Shown here piece by piece: positions 7,321 to 16,389 of a stretch of 64,000 nucleotides of DNA. The stretch covers positions 558,001 through 622,000 of the forward strand of contig NZ_CANLGX010000001.1 of the NCBI RefSeq assembly GCF_947490415.1, read 5' to 3'. The notes beneath the pieces were generated by a model. It ran no database searches and was not told where the DNA came from. It was given only the letters and a program-made list of their open reading frames with translations. A program made the position numbers and the translations under genes. Source of the DNA: an uncultured Eudoraea sp. (GTDB lineage Bacteria; Bacteroidota; Bacteroidia; Flavobacteriales; Flavobacteriaceae). How positions within the stretch are numbered: the stretch's first letter is position 1; each line of letters starts with the position of its first letter.

Positions 7321-8991
7321 ATGTTGTTTAGAAAAATATTCCTGCTTCTTTTAGTATCAAACATTTGTTTAGGCGCACAGGACACTTTAAGCCTTCAAAA
7401 ACCTGTTCAGATTCTTAAGAAAGCCCCGGTGGTTTTAAATAATGACACCCTGTTTTACTTTAAAAATGGCACAGAAACCTACCCCGTTGAAGTTAGGGCA
7501 AATGAGGCTTCATTAAGGTTAAAAAGGCTTACGGCAGCATATAACCCTTTGCTTGATAGCTTGTGGCTTAGGCAAAATAATGAATTGGTTGAAATAATGT
7601 TTAACAATGATTTGGCCCTAGTTACCACTTTACAAGATGCTGTAAGTGATAAAACTACCACGCTTCTTCTGGCTAAGGCCAGGCTAGAGCTTATAAATAA
7701 AGGTTTAAAGGGCACCGAAGACTTAACTACAAAAGAATGGGCAATTCGTATTGGGTATTTTGTGCTGTTACTGGTTGTCTTAATTCTATATATTAAACTT
7801 ATTAATTGGGTTTTTAGGAAGATAAATTTAAGATTGTCTAAAATTGAGCAAAAATTTTTAAGAAAAAAGACCAATATTTTAAAATATTTTATACCCAAAG
7901 ACACGGCCAATATTTTCGTGTTTATTTCAAATATCCTGCGTATTGCAGTGATTGCAATTACCCTTATTATTTATGCACCATTTATGTTTAGCTTTTTCCC
8001 CTGGGCAGAAAATGTAGTAAACCTGTTTTATGGCTATATCGCAAAACCTGTTAAATATGTCTTTTTTGGTTTTGTAGAATTTATTCCATCCTTATTTTTC
8101 ATTTTGATTATTGCCTTTTTCGCAAGATATTTTGTCAGAATTATCAGCGAAATTGCCAATGATGTTGAAATAGAAAGGTTTAAAATTAAAAATTTCCATA
8201 AAGATTGGGCTAAGCCAACTGGGAAGATCCTCGCAATACTAATCTATGCCTTAGCCCTCATATTAATTTTTCCTTATTTACCAGGCTCGGGATCCGCTGC
8301 CTTTCAAGGCATCTCAATATTTATTGGGGCCCTTATTTCCTTTGGTTCCACATCGGCCATTGCCAATATTATCGCGGGAATTGTTATCACCTATATGCGC
8401 CCTTTTCAAATTGGTGATCGAATAAAAGTTGATCAGATTGTAGGGGATGTCATTGAAAAAACAATTTTAGTGACCCGTATCAGAACCACTAAAAAAGAGG
8501 AAGTAACTATTCCAAACGCGAAGATCTTATCCGGGACAATTGTTAATTACTCAAATGAAGACGATAAGGCAATAATACTGTATACTTCTGTAACCCTGGG
8601 CTATGATGTGCCATGGGAGACAGCGGAGGAATTATTGTTAGAGGCCGCCTTAAATACCCAGTTTATTATAAAGGAACCTAAGCCTTTTGTATTACAAACC
8701 AGTTTGGACGATTACTATGTATCTTATGAACTAAATGCCTACACCTCAGAACCTAAAAAAATGCCTTTTATTTATTCTGAAATGCATAAAAATATTTTAA
8801 ATGCTTTTAACCAGGCCGGCGTTGAAATACTTTCACCAAGTTACGTTTCTGCGCGAGATGGAAGTTTAACTACAGTGGCAGGTAAGTTAACCGCCGAAGA
8901 CAAATCCCCTCTAAATAAAATTGTGGATCATTTAACGGGTCAAAACCAAAATATTACCATAACCAAAGAGGGAAACGATAAAAAGGGTTAG
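7321..8991 (+). CDS. MscS-family mechanosensitive channel
   Basis: This 556-residue protein has a signal peptide ending near LGAQD. A periplasmic N-terminal domain of about 120 residues is followed by membrane segments around 140-160, 205-235, 245-275 and 300-325. The MscS core starts near residue 340 (GSTSAIANIIAG, the pore helix rich in Gly and Ala), followed by the beta domain with RPFQIGDRI and IPNAKILSGTIVNYS. MscS channels open under membrane tension and release solutes after osmotic downshock. It is longer than E. coli MscS (286 residues), with an extra periplasmic region as in the MscK/YbdG-type branches. It appears to be monocistronic, with a terminator just after the stop. Confidence 0.9.
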   Translation: MLFRKIFLLLLVSNICLGAQDTLSLQKPVQILKKAPVVLNNDTLFYFKNGTETYPVEVRANEASLRLKRLTAAYNPLLDSLWLRQNNELVEIMFNNDLALVTTLQDAVSDKTTTLLLAKARLELINKGLKGTEDLTTKEWAIRIGYFVLLLVVLILYIKLINWVFRKINLRLSKIEQKFLRKKTNILKYFIPKDTANIFVFISNILRIAVIAITLIIYAPFMFSFFPWAENVVNLFYGYIAKPVKYVFFGFVEFIPSLFFILIIAFFARYFVRIISEIANDVEIERFKIKNFHKDWAKPTGKILAILIYALALILIFPYLPGSGSAAFQGISIFIGALISFGSTSAIANIIAGIVITYMRPFQIGDRIKVDQIVGDVIEKTILVTRIRTTKKEEVTIPNAKILSGTIVNYSNEDDKAIILYTSVTLGYDVPWETAEELLLEAALNTQFIIKEPKPFVLQTSLDDYYVSYELNAYTSEPKKMPFIYSEMHKNILNAFNQAGVEILSPSYVSARDGSLTTVAGKLTAEDKSPLNKIVDHLTGQNQNITITKEGNDKKG

Positions 8992-8993
8992 AT

Positions 8994-9018
8994 CGCTATA
9001 ATTCATAGCGGCCTTTTT
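8994..9018 (+). terminator. Hairpin terminator after the MscS gene
   Basis: CGCTAT and ATAGCG form a 6-bp stem around loop AATTC, followed after four bases by five T. It begins three bases after the MscS stop. Confidence 0.7.
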
Positions 9019-9174
9019 CTATTACTTCAAAATTCTTACATTTATTACACTTGATTTCGCTGTGGAATAATCCTGATGCCAGCGGTCTAATTCCCCCGCT
9101 GCTTCGCAGACGGCTTTATAACCAAGTTATGGCAAGGAACATTGACAATTGGAAACAACCAAACAAACAGTAAT

Positions 9175-10131
9175 ATGAAAAAATTACATCATCTGACAAG
9201 CGTTAAAATAATAGTTGGACTTATACTGCTATTTTTTATTTTCCAGGCCTGCAAAACCGAAAAGAAAGATGCCATCAAAGAAACGGATAAAGAGGAAGTA
9301 GTTGAAATTATTACAAATGCAATGGACTTTCAAAGCATCGATACCATCTCCTCGGGATGGAATACGTTCAAGTATATCAATAAATCTGAGGAAACACATT
9401 TTTTTTTATTGGAAAAATATCCGGTAAATAAATCGATAAATGATGGGAGAGTTGAAGTTTTCCCGGTGTTCCAAAATGGTATGGATTTAATTAATGAAGG
9501 AAAACCCGAAGAGGCCCTAAAAGAATTTGGCAATCTCCCGGAGTGGTATTCAGAAATTGTATTTTCAGGAGGTTCCGGCCTGGTTTCCCCCGGGGAAACG
9601 GGAATCACAACCTTAAACATGAAACCGGGCTATTATGTTATGGAATGTTATGTTAAAATGGAAAATGGAAAATTCCACTCTGTAATGGGCATGTCTAAAC
9701 CTATTATTGTGACAAATTCTGAAAGTGGCAATTCTGAACCCAGTGAAAATTTCAGCATTTCCATATCAAGTGATCAGGGTATTACTTATGACGCTACAAA
9801 ATTACCTCTAAAAGGAGTACGATCATTTGAAGTTACTTTTATAGACCAAATTACGCACGAAAATTTTGTTGGGCATGATATAAATTTGGTGAGATATGAT
9901 GATAATGTTGATCTTAAGGACCTTGAAAGCTGGATGAATTGGGCAGATCCAAAAGGGCTTATAGCCCCTGCTCCACAAGGTATTACATTTTTGGGCGGAG
10001 TGAATGATATGCCGGCAGGCAGCACCGCATATTTTCGGGTAAATCTTAAACCAGGAAATTATGCGTTGATATCTGAGGTGCCTAATACCATAAGTAAAAA
10101 CATGCTTAAAACATTCAAAATAACAGAATAG
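9175..10131 (+). CDS. Lipoprotein with cupredoxin-like features, function unknown
   Basis: The start is set at 9175 (MKKLHHLT), because this gives a proper lipoprotein signal with a box ending QAC. The upstream ATG at 9142 adds an implausible hydrophilic extension. The 318-residue product has two similar halves, each ending in a PG-Y strand (MKPGYYVMECYV and LKPGNYALISEV). The first half has Cys, His and Met spaced as in the C-terminal copper loop of cupredoxins (EC, FH, GM within 22 residues). The second half lacks them. Copper binding in half one is possible but inferred. It is probably anchored in the inner or outer membrane facing the periplasm. The neighbours give no pathway. Confidence 0.6.
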   Translation: MKKLHHLTSVKIIVGLILLFFIFQACKTEKKDAIKETDKEEVVEIITNAMDFQSIDTISSGWNTFKYINKSEETHFFLLEKYPVNKSINDGRVEVFPVFQNGMDLINEGKPEEALKEFGNLPEWYSEIVFSGGSGLVSPGETGITTLNMKPGYYVMECYVKMENGKFHSVMGMSKPIIVTNSESGNSEPSENFSISISSDQGITYDATKLPLKGVRSFEVTFIDQITHENFVGHDINLVRYDDNVDLKDLESWMNWADPKGLIAPAPQGITFLGGVNDMPAGSTAYFRVNLKPGNYALISEVPNTISKNMLKTFKITE

Positions 10132-10318
10132 ACCAAATCAAATGACTGAGATATTAACTTTAAGGTGGTTGAATTACTTGATGAATAAAATAAGTTCTGG
10201 ATAACAAATTCTTGTCTTGAACCTGTGCTGATTTTTATACAAGACAGTTAGTTCACATTCAGTTGAACAAAACTATGTTAACACCAAATAATTGTATAAA
10301 AAATAACCAATGTAAATT

Positions 10319-10614
10319 ATGAGTGGATCCGGACATGTTCAGGATATGAATAATCGGATAAAGCAAAACCGAGCACAACGTCCATCCAAACGACCAAAAT
10401 TCAAAGAAAATAATCGTGAAAACATCTATCAGGTATCAAATAAAAAAATTAATCGACCGAATTTTAAAACCGCCCGGAAAAAGAACTGATTGAAATAATA
10501 AAACGTATTAGAGAGCGTGCCGAAAAAGAAAGGAAAAGGGCGTTCCTCATTTACAGGATTTTCTTCTTTACCGGACTGGCAGTGATTGTTGCGCTTTTAA
10601 TTTGGGTGAATTAA
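10319..10614 (+). pseudogene. Frameshifted small membrane-protein gene
   Basis: Two overlapping partial frames make one sensible protein. The first, from ATG 10319, reads MSGSGHVQDMNNRIKQN and continues basic until a stop at 10487-10489. The second, opening after 10467, reads RPEKELIEIIKRIRERAEK, then a basic stretch and one membrane helix ending LLIWVN at 10614. Loss of one base near 10471-10474 explains the break. The intact product would be about 98 residues: a basic soluble part and a C-terminal anchor, resembling a small flavobacterial protein I have seen but cannot name. It may be a true pseudogene or a sequencing error. No gene is seen in the 187 bases before it. Confidence 0.65.
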
Positions 10615-10653
10615 AAATAGTCGAACCATTATAACCAATTTAGACGAATACCT

Positions 10654-11178
10654 ATGAAAACAAAATACCTGTCTTTTATCGCTTTGATTTTATTAAATTT
10701 TGGTTGTAAAAACAGTTCTCAAAAATCAGTATCAAATTCAATTCAAATTGATGCAAATACAGAAAATACAATGGAACAAAAAAGCCTGATAGATTTTGGA
10801 AATGAATATGCCAGTGCCTGGAGTAGCCAAAAACCTGAAAGGGTTGCTGAATTTTTTGCTTCAGATGCCTCATTAACGGTTAATGATGGCGATCCGGCGG
10901 TAGGAACCGAAGCTATTACAAATGTTGCCAAAGGATTTATGGATGCTTTTCCCGATATGATTGTTGCTATGGATAGTTTAATAACCAAATCGAATAAAAC
11001 AAGATTTTATTGGACGCTAACCGGAACAAATAATGTTCCGGGTGGAACCGGAAACAAAGTAAAAATTAGTGGCTATGAAGAGTGGACAATGAATAAAGAA
11101 GGTTTGGTCCAGGAGTCCAAAGGTCATTTTAATGAGGAAGAGTATAACCGACAATTAAATGGAGAAGTACCTGAATAA
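10654..11178 (+). CDS. SnoaL/NTF2-like lipoprotein
   Basis: This 174-residue protein has a lipoprotein signal (box NFGC at about residue 18). After a Ser/Asn-rich linker, a single SnoaL-like domain covers about 45-160, with the typical opening FGNEYASAWSSQKPERVAEFFASDA and later the strand pattern SGYEEWTMNKEGLV. Members of this fold act as small-molecule cyclases or isomerases, or simply bind ligands. Nothing here fixes the reaction. The domain is probably exposed to the periplasm or cell surface. It belongs to a run of single-domain accessory genes between 9175 and 13610 on the plus strand with loose spacing, so probably not one operon. Confidence 0.75.
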   Translation: MKTKYLSFIALILLNFGCKNSSQKSVSNSIQIDANTENTMEQKSLIDFGNEYASAWSSQKPERVAEFFASDASLTVNDGDPAVGTEAITNVAKGFMDAFPDMIVAMDSLITKSNKTRFYWTLTGTNNVPGGTGNKVKISGYEEWTMNKEGLVQESKGHFNEEEYNRQLNGEVPE

Positions 11179-11374
11179 AAACCGGCTGCAACAATGGCTA
11201 TAATTCATTGTGCTAGAACTACAAACTAAAAGAATTTCCCTATTTTAGATAGAATAAGCTGTATGATTTTGTGGGTTAGGTGATTACTGCCGGGCCATTA
11301 GCAATTATCACGTCTTAGAAAATAATATACTAATCAAATTCAAATAAATACAAGTAACATAAAAAGGGAACAAC

Positions 11375-11746
11375 ATGAAATTAGGAGCATTTTCCATCAG
11401 TCTTAGTGTTAAGGACATTAATGTGTCCAAAGAATTTTATGAAAATCTCGGTTTTAAGGTTTTCGCAGGCGAGATCGAGAAAAATTATCTGATAATGAAG
11501 AATGGAAAATCACTTATCGGACTATTTCAAGGGATGTTTGAAAACAATATTTTGACTTTTAATCCAGGATGGGATACGGAGGCCAATACACTTAAAAATT
11601 TTGATGACGTGAGAGAAATTCAAAGGGAATTAAAAGAAAAAGGAATTAAGTTGGAAAGTGAAGCCGATGAAAGCACAACCGGCCCCGGGAGTTTTGTTGT
11701 TATTGACCCTGATGGAAATACAATTCTTATCGACCAACATGTATAG
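11375..11746 (+). CDS. VOC-family (glyoxalase/dioxygenase fold) protein
   Basis: This 123-residue protein is one VOC domain made of two beta-alpha-beta-beta-beta modules. It opens with SLSVKDINVSKEFYENLGF and ends with DPDGNTILIDQ, both family signatures. The usual first metal-ligand position (His near residue 9) is Ser here, and only the later Asp/Gln region resembles a metal site. It may therefore be a non-catalytic binding protein, as in antibiotic-sequestering or regulatory VOC members. Cytoplasmic. The gene stands alone, with about 200 bases on the left and 100 on the right. Confidence 0.85.
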   Translation: MKLGAFSISLSVKDINVSKEFYENLGFKVFAGEIEKNYLIMKNGKSLIGLFQGMFENNILTFNPGWDTEANTLKNFDDVREIQRELKEKGIKLESEADESTTGPGSFVVIDPDGNTILIDQHV

Positions 11747-11847
11747 CAAATTGATTGAATAATGAACAACTATGTATTGCACATAGCTAAGTACCTTGAA
11801 CACTTCAAATGTGAAATTCACTAATAACTAACCTTAACCTGAAATCC

Positions 11848-12897
11848 ATGAGAAATTTGAGCTTAATTATTTCCTTATTTCTAATCTTCCAAAGCTGTAC
11901 CAATAAGCAAGAAGCACAAAAGACAAATGTTCAAACAAGCAGTTATTTAGATTATTCTGGTCGTGATGATAAATTAAGCGGAGGGGTAAAGATGATTCCG
12001 ATTCAAACCACTGCAGGAGAATTTAAGGTTTGGACAAAAAGGGTTGGTAACAATCCAAAGATGAAAGTATTATTACTTCATGGTGGGCCGGGTTTTACAC
12101 ATGAATATTTAGAAGTTTTTGATTCTTACTTCCCGAATGCTGAAATTGAGTATTACTATTATGATCAGTTGGAATCTTTCTATAGCGACCAGCCTAATGA
12201 TAGCAGTTTATGGAGTGTAGACAGATATGTGGATGAAGTAGAACAGGTGCGAAAGGCACTTGGTTTAAACTCAGACAATTTTTACCTCTACGGAAGTTCC
12301 TGGGGCGGCATCTTGTGCATGGAATACGCACTGAAATATCAACAAAACTTAAAAGGGTTAATTGTTTCTAACATGATGGCTTCTATTCCGGATTATATGA
12401 CCTATGCCAATGAAGTCATCGGGCCACAACTTCCTGCAGCTATACTAAAAGAAATCAGAGATTTGGAGGAAAAAGGGGATTATAAAAATCCCAGATATTC
12501 AGAATTAATCTATGCTAATTTTTATCCTGAACATGTGTTGCGCATGCCTTTGGAAGAATGGCCAAATCCTGTAAATCGGGCATTTGCCCATGTAAATATG
12601 GATTTCTATGTTACCATGCAAGGCCCTAGTGAATTTGGGGTTGTAGGGGATGCAAAGTTGAAGAATTGGGATATTAAAGCAGAACTTTCAAAAATTTCGG
12701 TTCCTACCTTAACTATTGGTGGCGCCCATGACACGATGGATCCAAAGCACATGGAATGGATGGCTTCAGAAGTTCAGAATGGACAATATTTGCATTGCCC
12801 CAATGGGAGTCATTTAGCCATGTATGATGATGCAGAAAACTATTTTAAAGGTTTAATTGAATTTATTGTTAATGTAGACATGGAACAGGCGAAATAA
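11848..12897 (+). CDS. Proline iminopeptidase-type alpha/beta hydrolase, lipoprotein
   Basis: This 349-residue protein has a lipoprotein signal (box FQSC near residue 17). The alpha/beta hydrolase fold has the oxyanion motif HGGPGF (about 79), nucleophile elbow GSSWGG (about 150), catalytic Asp in GAHDTMD (about 295) and His in GSHLAMY (about 322). HGGPG and GGSWG-like elbows are typical of the S33 prolyl iminopeptidase family (the TIGR01250 type), which removes N-terminal Pro from peptides. A membrane-anchored periplasmic form fits peptide scavenging. Substrate choice is inferred from the family only, and ester or amide hydrolysis of other compounds is possible. Confidence 0.85.
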   Translation: MRNLSLIISLFLIFQSCTNKQEAQKTNVQTSSYLDYSGRDDKLSGGVKMIPIQTTAGEFKVWTKRVGNNPKMKVLLLHGGPGFTHEYLEVFDSYFPNAEIEYYYYDQLESFYSDQPNDSSLWSVDRYVDEVEQVRKALGLNSDNFYLYGSSWGGILCMEYALKYQQNLKGLIVSNMMASIPDYMTYANEVIGPQLPAAILKEIRDLEEKGDYKNPRYSELIYANFYPEHVLRMPLEEWPNPVNRAFAHVNMDFYVTMQGPSEFGVVGDAKLKNWDIKAELSKISVPTLTIGGAHDTMDPKHMEWMASEVQNGQYLHCPNGSHLAMYDDAENYFKGLIEFIVNVDMEQAK

Positions 12898-12898
12898 T

Positions 12899-13072
12899 TT
12901 GGGAGATAAACCAACCAAAGTAGCACTGGCAAATTTTATAATTTCCCCTAATGCAGATCTCGTATTTTATGTCTTATTAATTGGTCTGGTTGTTATTCTG
13001 GTATTATTATTCATTGTTTATCGGTATTTCTCACGCAAACGTAAATTAAGTTCAACTCATAAAATTGAATGA
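12899..13072 (+). CDS. Possible small membrane protein (57 aa), TTG start
   Basis: An open frame right after the hydrolase stop reads LGDKPTKVALANF, then one strong membrane helix (LVFYVLLIGLVVILVLLF) and a basic tail YRYFSRKRK. The single helix followed by positive charges is what a real bitopic protein looks like. There is no ATG, only TTG at 12899, and no homolog I recognise. It could equally be a remnant of a longer gene. Confidence 0.3.
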   Translation: MGDKPTKVALANFIISPNADLVFYVLLIGLVVILVLLFIVYRYFSRKRKLSSTHKIE

Positions 13073-13187
13073 AAATACTCTTAAGGAAAATACAAAGTGT
13101 ATAGCTTTACACATGGAACTAGAAGATTTTAGTGAAGCCTTGTATAAAGAAAGAAATAAATTAACCCTTTTTGTGTAACTTGATAAA

Positions 13188-13610
13188 ATGAGCGGGAATG
13201 AAGAATTTAAGATTGGTTTTTTAGATCATGTGGCTATTCGTGTTAAAGATATGGATGTGTCTGCCGAATGGTATGAACGTGCGCTTGGGCTTAAAAAATA
13301 CCAATTGAAAGAATGGGGGCCATTCCCCATTTTTATGTTGGCCAATAAATCTGGCCTTGCGCTATTCCCCGCAAATAAAACAGATAAACCAATAGATCAG
13401 ACCTCCAAAAAAGTTAGCATAGATCACTTTGCTTTTAACGTTACTAACGAAAATTTTGAGAGGGCAAAAAGGAGATATACGGCAATGAATTTGGAATTTA
13501 CCATCCAGCACCATCACAATTTTCTTTCTATGTATACCAAAGACCCGGAGGGGCATAACGTTGAGTTGACCACATTAATAGTGGATGAAAAATCATTTTA
13601 TAAGCCCTAA
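13188..13610 (+). CDS. VOC-family protein with an intact metal site
   Basis: This 140-residue single VOC domain keeps the metal ligands: His in FLDHVAIRV (about residue 14), His in IDHFAFNV (about 84) and Glu in GHNVELT (about 127). It may therefore be a metal-dependent lyase, isomerase or dioxygenase of the glyoxalase I/extradiol type. The VOC protein at 11375-11746 lacks the first ligand, so the two are not redundant. It ends one base before the ATG of the CehA/McbA-like hydrolase gene, which implies co-transcription and perhaps a shared substrate. Confidence 0.85.
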   Translation: MSGNEEFKIGFLDHVAIRVKDMDVSAEWYERALGLKKYQLKEWGPFPIFMLANKSGLALFPANKTDKPIDQTSKKVSIDHFAFNVTNENFERAKRRYTAMNLEFTIQHHHNFLSMYTKDPEGHNVELTTLIVDEKSFYKP

Positions 13611-13611
13611 G

Positions 13612-15846
13612 ATGAAAACAGCCATAATTATCATTTCAATAGTATTTACATTTGTTTTTGAGCCTCTTACCTATGCCCATGATGGACATCCAGATCCTGT
13701 TCTTCAGGAAATAAATGACTATGTAATGGCCATACAGCTGTTGCGGATAAATGATTCTGCGGCGACCAATATTTTTAAAACCTGGCAAGAACTCAGGGCA
13801 GAATCCTGGGAGATACGCAATCTTACAGATGAGCAGAATTTGTTGATGAATTCTGATGCCGTAATGAAACAAATCAGTAAGACGAGGTCCAAACAAAAGC
13901 AGCTACTCAAAGAATGCCGGGTATACTTTGCTAATTTAATTGAACAAGAACCTGCAGTTAAATTTATTGTTGACCAATCTATAACTGCCATTTGGGACGC
14001 GCCTCCATTAGAAGTTCAGCAAGGGCACTTTAAAGTTTTATTGGTTGAAATTCAAAATAAAAGAAACTCCAAAGCAGAGCTCACCATGGAAAGCAATTCG
14101 AGTGATGATATCTTATTCTGGAACAAACAATTTACACTAGAAGCCAAAACTTCAAGATATACTTTTGTGGTACTGGCCCCGCTGCGTGAAAGCCAAATAA
14201 CCAATACCCTCAACATTAGTGATGAACCTGGTAATAAAACAAATGTAATACTTAATGTAAAGGGTATTCCCATGTATGAAAAACCATTTGTGCTTATGCC
14301 CGACAGCATTCCTACCCACGTTGTTGTCCCGGATTATGTTAATGTCCCGGTTGATAAAGCCATAACCTTTTCTGAATCTGTCAAATTTTCAATTACTGAT
14401 AAAGAAACCGGGAAGCCCCTCTCGGCAAGGATAGAAGTGAGTGACAAGGAGGGGAATCTTTACTGGACTCCCATTAAGGGGCCTTCATATGCCGTAAGCA
14501 GAAACATGGAATGGGGTTGGCATACAGCACTTTGGGAGTATCAGCCAGGGCCCTATTTCTATATGCAGGGCAACGCAGAACTTGGGGTAAGCCCGCAAGG
14601 CAAAAGAGCTAAGGTCTATCATGGGTATGAATACAGGCCGGCAGAGGTGGAAGTGCCCGGGCACGGGAAGGTAAATATCGGCCTGGAACGATGGATTAAT
14701 ATGCCTGAACTTGGCTGGTATTCCGGACAAACACACATACATACTACAGATATTGGTATTCCCGTTCAATTCAGCAAATTCTGGCCTTTGATTTCCCGCG
14801 CAGAAGATCTCCATGTCTCCTCCATTTTAACACTAAAAGGAGAATGGGATACACATGCTATTTACGCCAATGAATTCCCAATGGGCATAAGGAAGTCCTA
14901 TAGTAACGCAGATCATATTATTACTTATGGAGAAGAGTTTCGTAACAATCCATATGGTCATCTTGCTTTCATAGGCCTTAATTCTTTAATACAGCCCATT
15001 AGTACGGGGGCTTTGGGTGAATTAGGCGGCCCGGACTATCCTCCTAATTCATATGTTTTAGAGGAAGCAGTGGCCCAGGGTGCTACTACCATTGCTGCTC
15101 ATTTTGGTAATTTCACCGAAAATGTAGGTCAAATTAAAAGCAGTTGGCCCTCTACCGGATTTGAAATGCCTGTTGATATAGCCTTGGGAAACGTACATAT
15201 AGCAGAGATTGCGGGTAATGGCGGCCAAATGAAAGTTTGGTATGACATCTTGAATTGTGGCTTTAAAATTGCGGCAACCGCCGGGCCAGACTGGGCAATT
15301 AAAGATACTCCACGAGTTTATGTCAATCTTGAAAATGAAGATTTCACACTGGCCAATTGGAGGAGGAACTTACAAAATGGTAAAAGCTTTATAACTACTG
15401 GCCCTATGTTATTTTTTACGGTTAACGGGGAACAGCCTGGAAGCACACTGAATGTTATAAAGGGCCCTGTTCAATTTCAAATAGATGCCAGGGCGCTCAC
15501 ACCTGAAGGGAAAATCCCCCTTGAAATAGTATATAATGGAGAGGTGATTCATACCACTACAGAGGTATCCAGCCAGATTACATTGGAGGATTCTGGCTGG
15601 ATTGCTGCTCGCTGTAAAGGAGCGCACACAAATCCTGTATATATCAATTTTGAAGGAAGGCCAGCAGGCCATGCCGAGCCAGCTAAAAAATTTATCAAGA
15701 TCATTGATCGATTGTCCGAATGGGTTAATACAAAAGCCCTGTTTTATGATGAACATCAAAAAAAAGAAGTTCTTGAGGTCATTGGTCAGGGAAGAGATGT
15801 TTACGAAAATATAATTAATAGGGCCGGGGAATTAAATAGAAGATAA
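13612..15846 (+). CDS. CehA/McbA-family secreted metallohydrolase
   Basis: The ATG at 13612, one base after the stop of the VOC gene, gives a clean signal peptide (IIISIVFTFVFEPLTYA). A start at 13585 would overlap that gene. The 744-residue protein has an N-terminal region with a helical pair (about 20-110), beta-rich modules (110-350) and a PHP-type metallohydrolase domain from about 370. Metal ligand candidates are HIHTTD (after YSGQT), GEEF, HFGN and HIAEIAGN. A C-terminal beta domain follows. The family includes CehA and McbA, which hydrolyse carbamate or amide bonds. The natural substrate here is unknown. Confidence 0.8.
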   Translation: MKTAIIIISIVFTFVFEPLTYAHDGHPDPVLQEINDYVMAIQLLRINDSAATNIFKTWQELRAESWEIRNLTDEQNLLMNSDAVMKQISKTRSKQKQLLKECRVYFANLIEQEPAVKFIVDQSITAIWDAPPLEVQQGHFKVLLVEIQNKRNSKAELTMESNSSDDILFWNKQFTLEAKTSRYTFVVLAPLRESQITNTLNISDEPGNKTNVILNVKGIPMYEKPFVLMPDSIPTHVVVPDYVNVPVDKAITFSESVKFSITDKETGKPLSARIEVSDKEGNLYWTPIKGPSYAVSRNMEWGWHTALWEYQPGPYFYMQGNAELGVSPQGKRAKVYHGYEYRPAEVEVPGHGKVNIGLERWINMPELGWYSGQTHIHTTDIGIPVQFSKFWPLISRAEDLHVSSILTLKGEWDTHAIYANEFPMGIRKSYSNADHIITYGEEFRNNPYGHLAFIGLNSLIQPISTGALGELGGPDYPPNSYVLEEAVAQGATTIAAHFGNFTENVGQIKSSWPSTGFEMPVDIALGNVHIAEIAGNGGQMKVWYDILNCGFKIAATAGPDWAIKDTPRVYVNLENEDFTLANWRRNLQNGKSFITTGPMLFFTVNGEQPGSTLNVIKGPVQFQIDARALTPEGKIPLEIVYNGEVIHTTTEVSSQITLEDSGWIAARCKGAHTNPVYINFEGRPAGHAEPAKKFIKIIDRLSEWVNTKALFYDEHQKKEVLEVIGQGRDVYENIINRAGELNRR

Positions 15847-15909
15847 AGATTGGTCTTGATATCTTAAATGATGATTATAATTTAAAATCTTATTTAGTTT
15901 AAGTAATAA

Positions 15910-16293
15910 ATGAAAGACATTGAAAGCAGAAAGGATGTTGAGGATTTGGTAAATGAGTTTTACGCTAAGGTTCTTAAAGATGATAAAATTGGATTCTTTT
16001 TTAACGAAATAGCTCATATAGACTGGAAAAAACATTTTCCAATTATGTATGACTTCTGGGAAACCATATTATTCGATACCATGAAGTATAAAGGAAATCC
16101 CATGACCAAACATATTGTACTTAGTAAAAAGGAACCAATGACTTCAGAGCATTTCGAAAGGTGGCTATTGCTTTGGAATCAGACGGTTAATGAAAATTTT
16201 AAGGGAGAAAGAGCTTCTGAGGCAATAAAAAGGGCTAAGATGATAGCAGACCTAATGAAATATAAAACTGCTAATAGCAGTAATAATTATTAA
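15910..16293 (+). CDS. Group III truncated hemoglobin
   Basis: This 127-residue protein has the shape of a 2/2 globin of group III: an N-terminal DVEDLVNEFYAKV helix, FF in DKIGFFFNEIAHIDWKKHF, and W in FWETILF. The proximal histidine candidate is in MTKHIVLS, followed by HFERWLLLW. These hemoproteins bind oxygen or nitric oxide in the cytoplasm. The exact role of group III members is not settled. The gene stands alone, with 63 bases before and 96 after. Confidence 0.9.
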   Translation: MKDIESRKDVEDLVNEFYAKVLKDDKIGFFFNEIAHIDWKKHFPIMYDFWETILFDTMKYKGNPMTKHIVLSKKEPMTSEHFERWLLLWNQTVNENFKGERASEAIKRAKMIADLMKYKTANSSNNY

Positions 16294-16389
16294 GAATAAC
16301 TACTCCATGGCATATGGAAAAGTTGATTTAAAAAAGTATCTTGAAATCGGGCTTCTTAAAATAATTTAACAAATGGCAAGATCGTTTTA

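Noticed and set aside
9050-9140. Integron attC-like hairpin (ATAACcaaGTTAT) before the 9175 gene
   Set aside because: The core sites GTTRRRY/RYYYAAC do not fit and no integrase or repeated cassette ends were seen, despite the cassette-like run of small genes.
13114-13179. 21-codon ORF reading MELEDFSEALYKERNK
   Set aside because: Too short, without leader-like features and not near any export gene; probably chance or a remnant.
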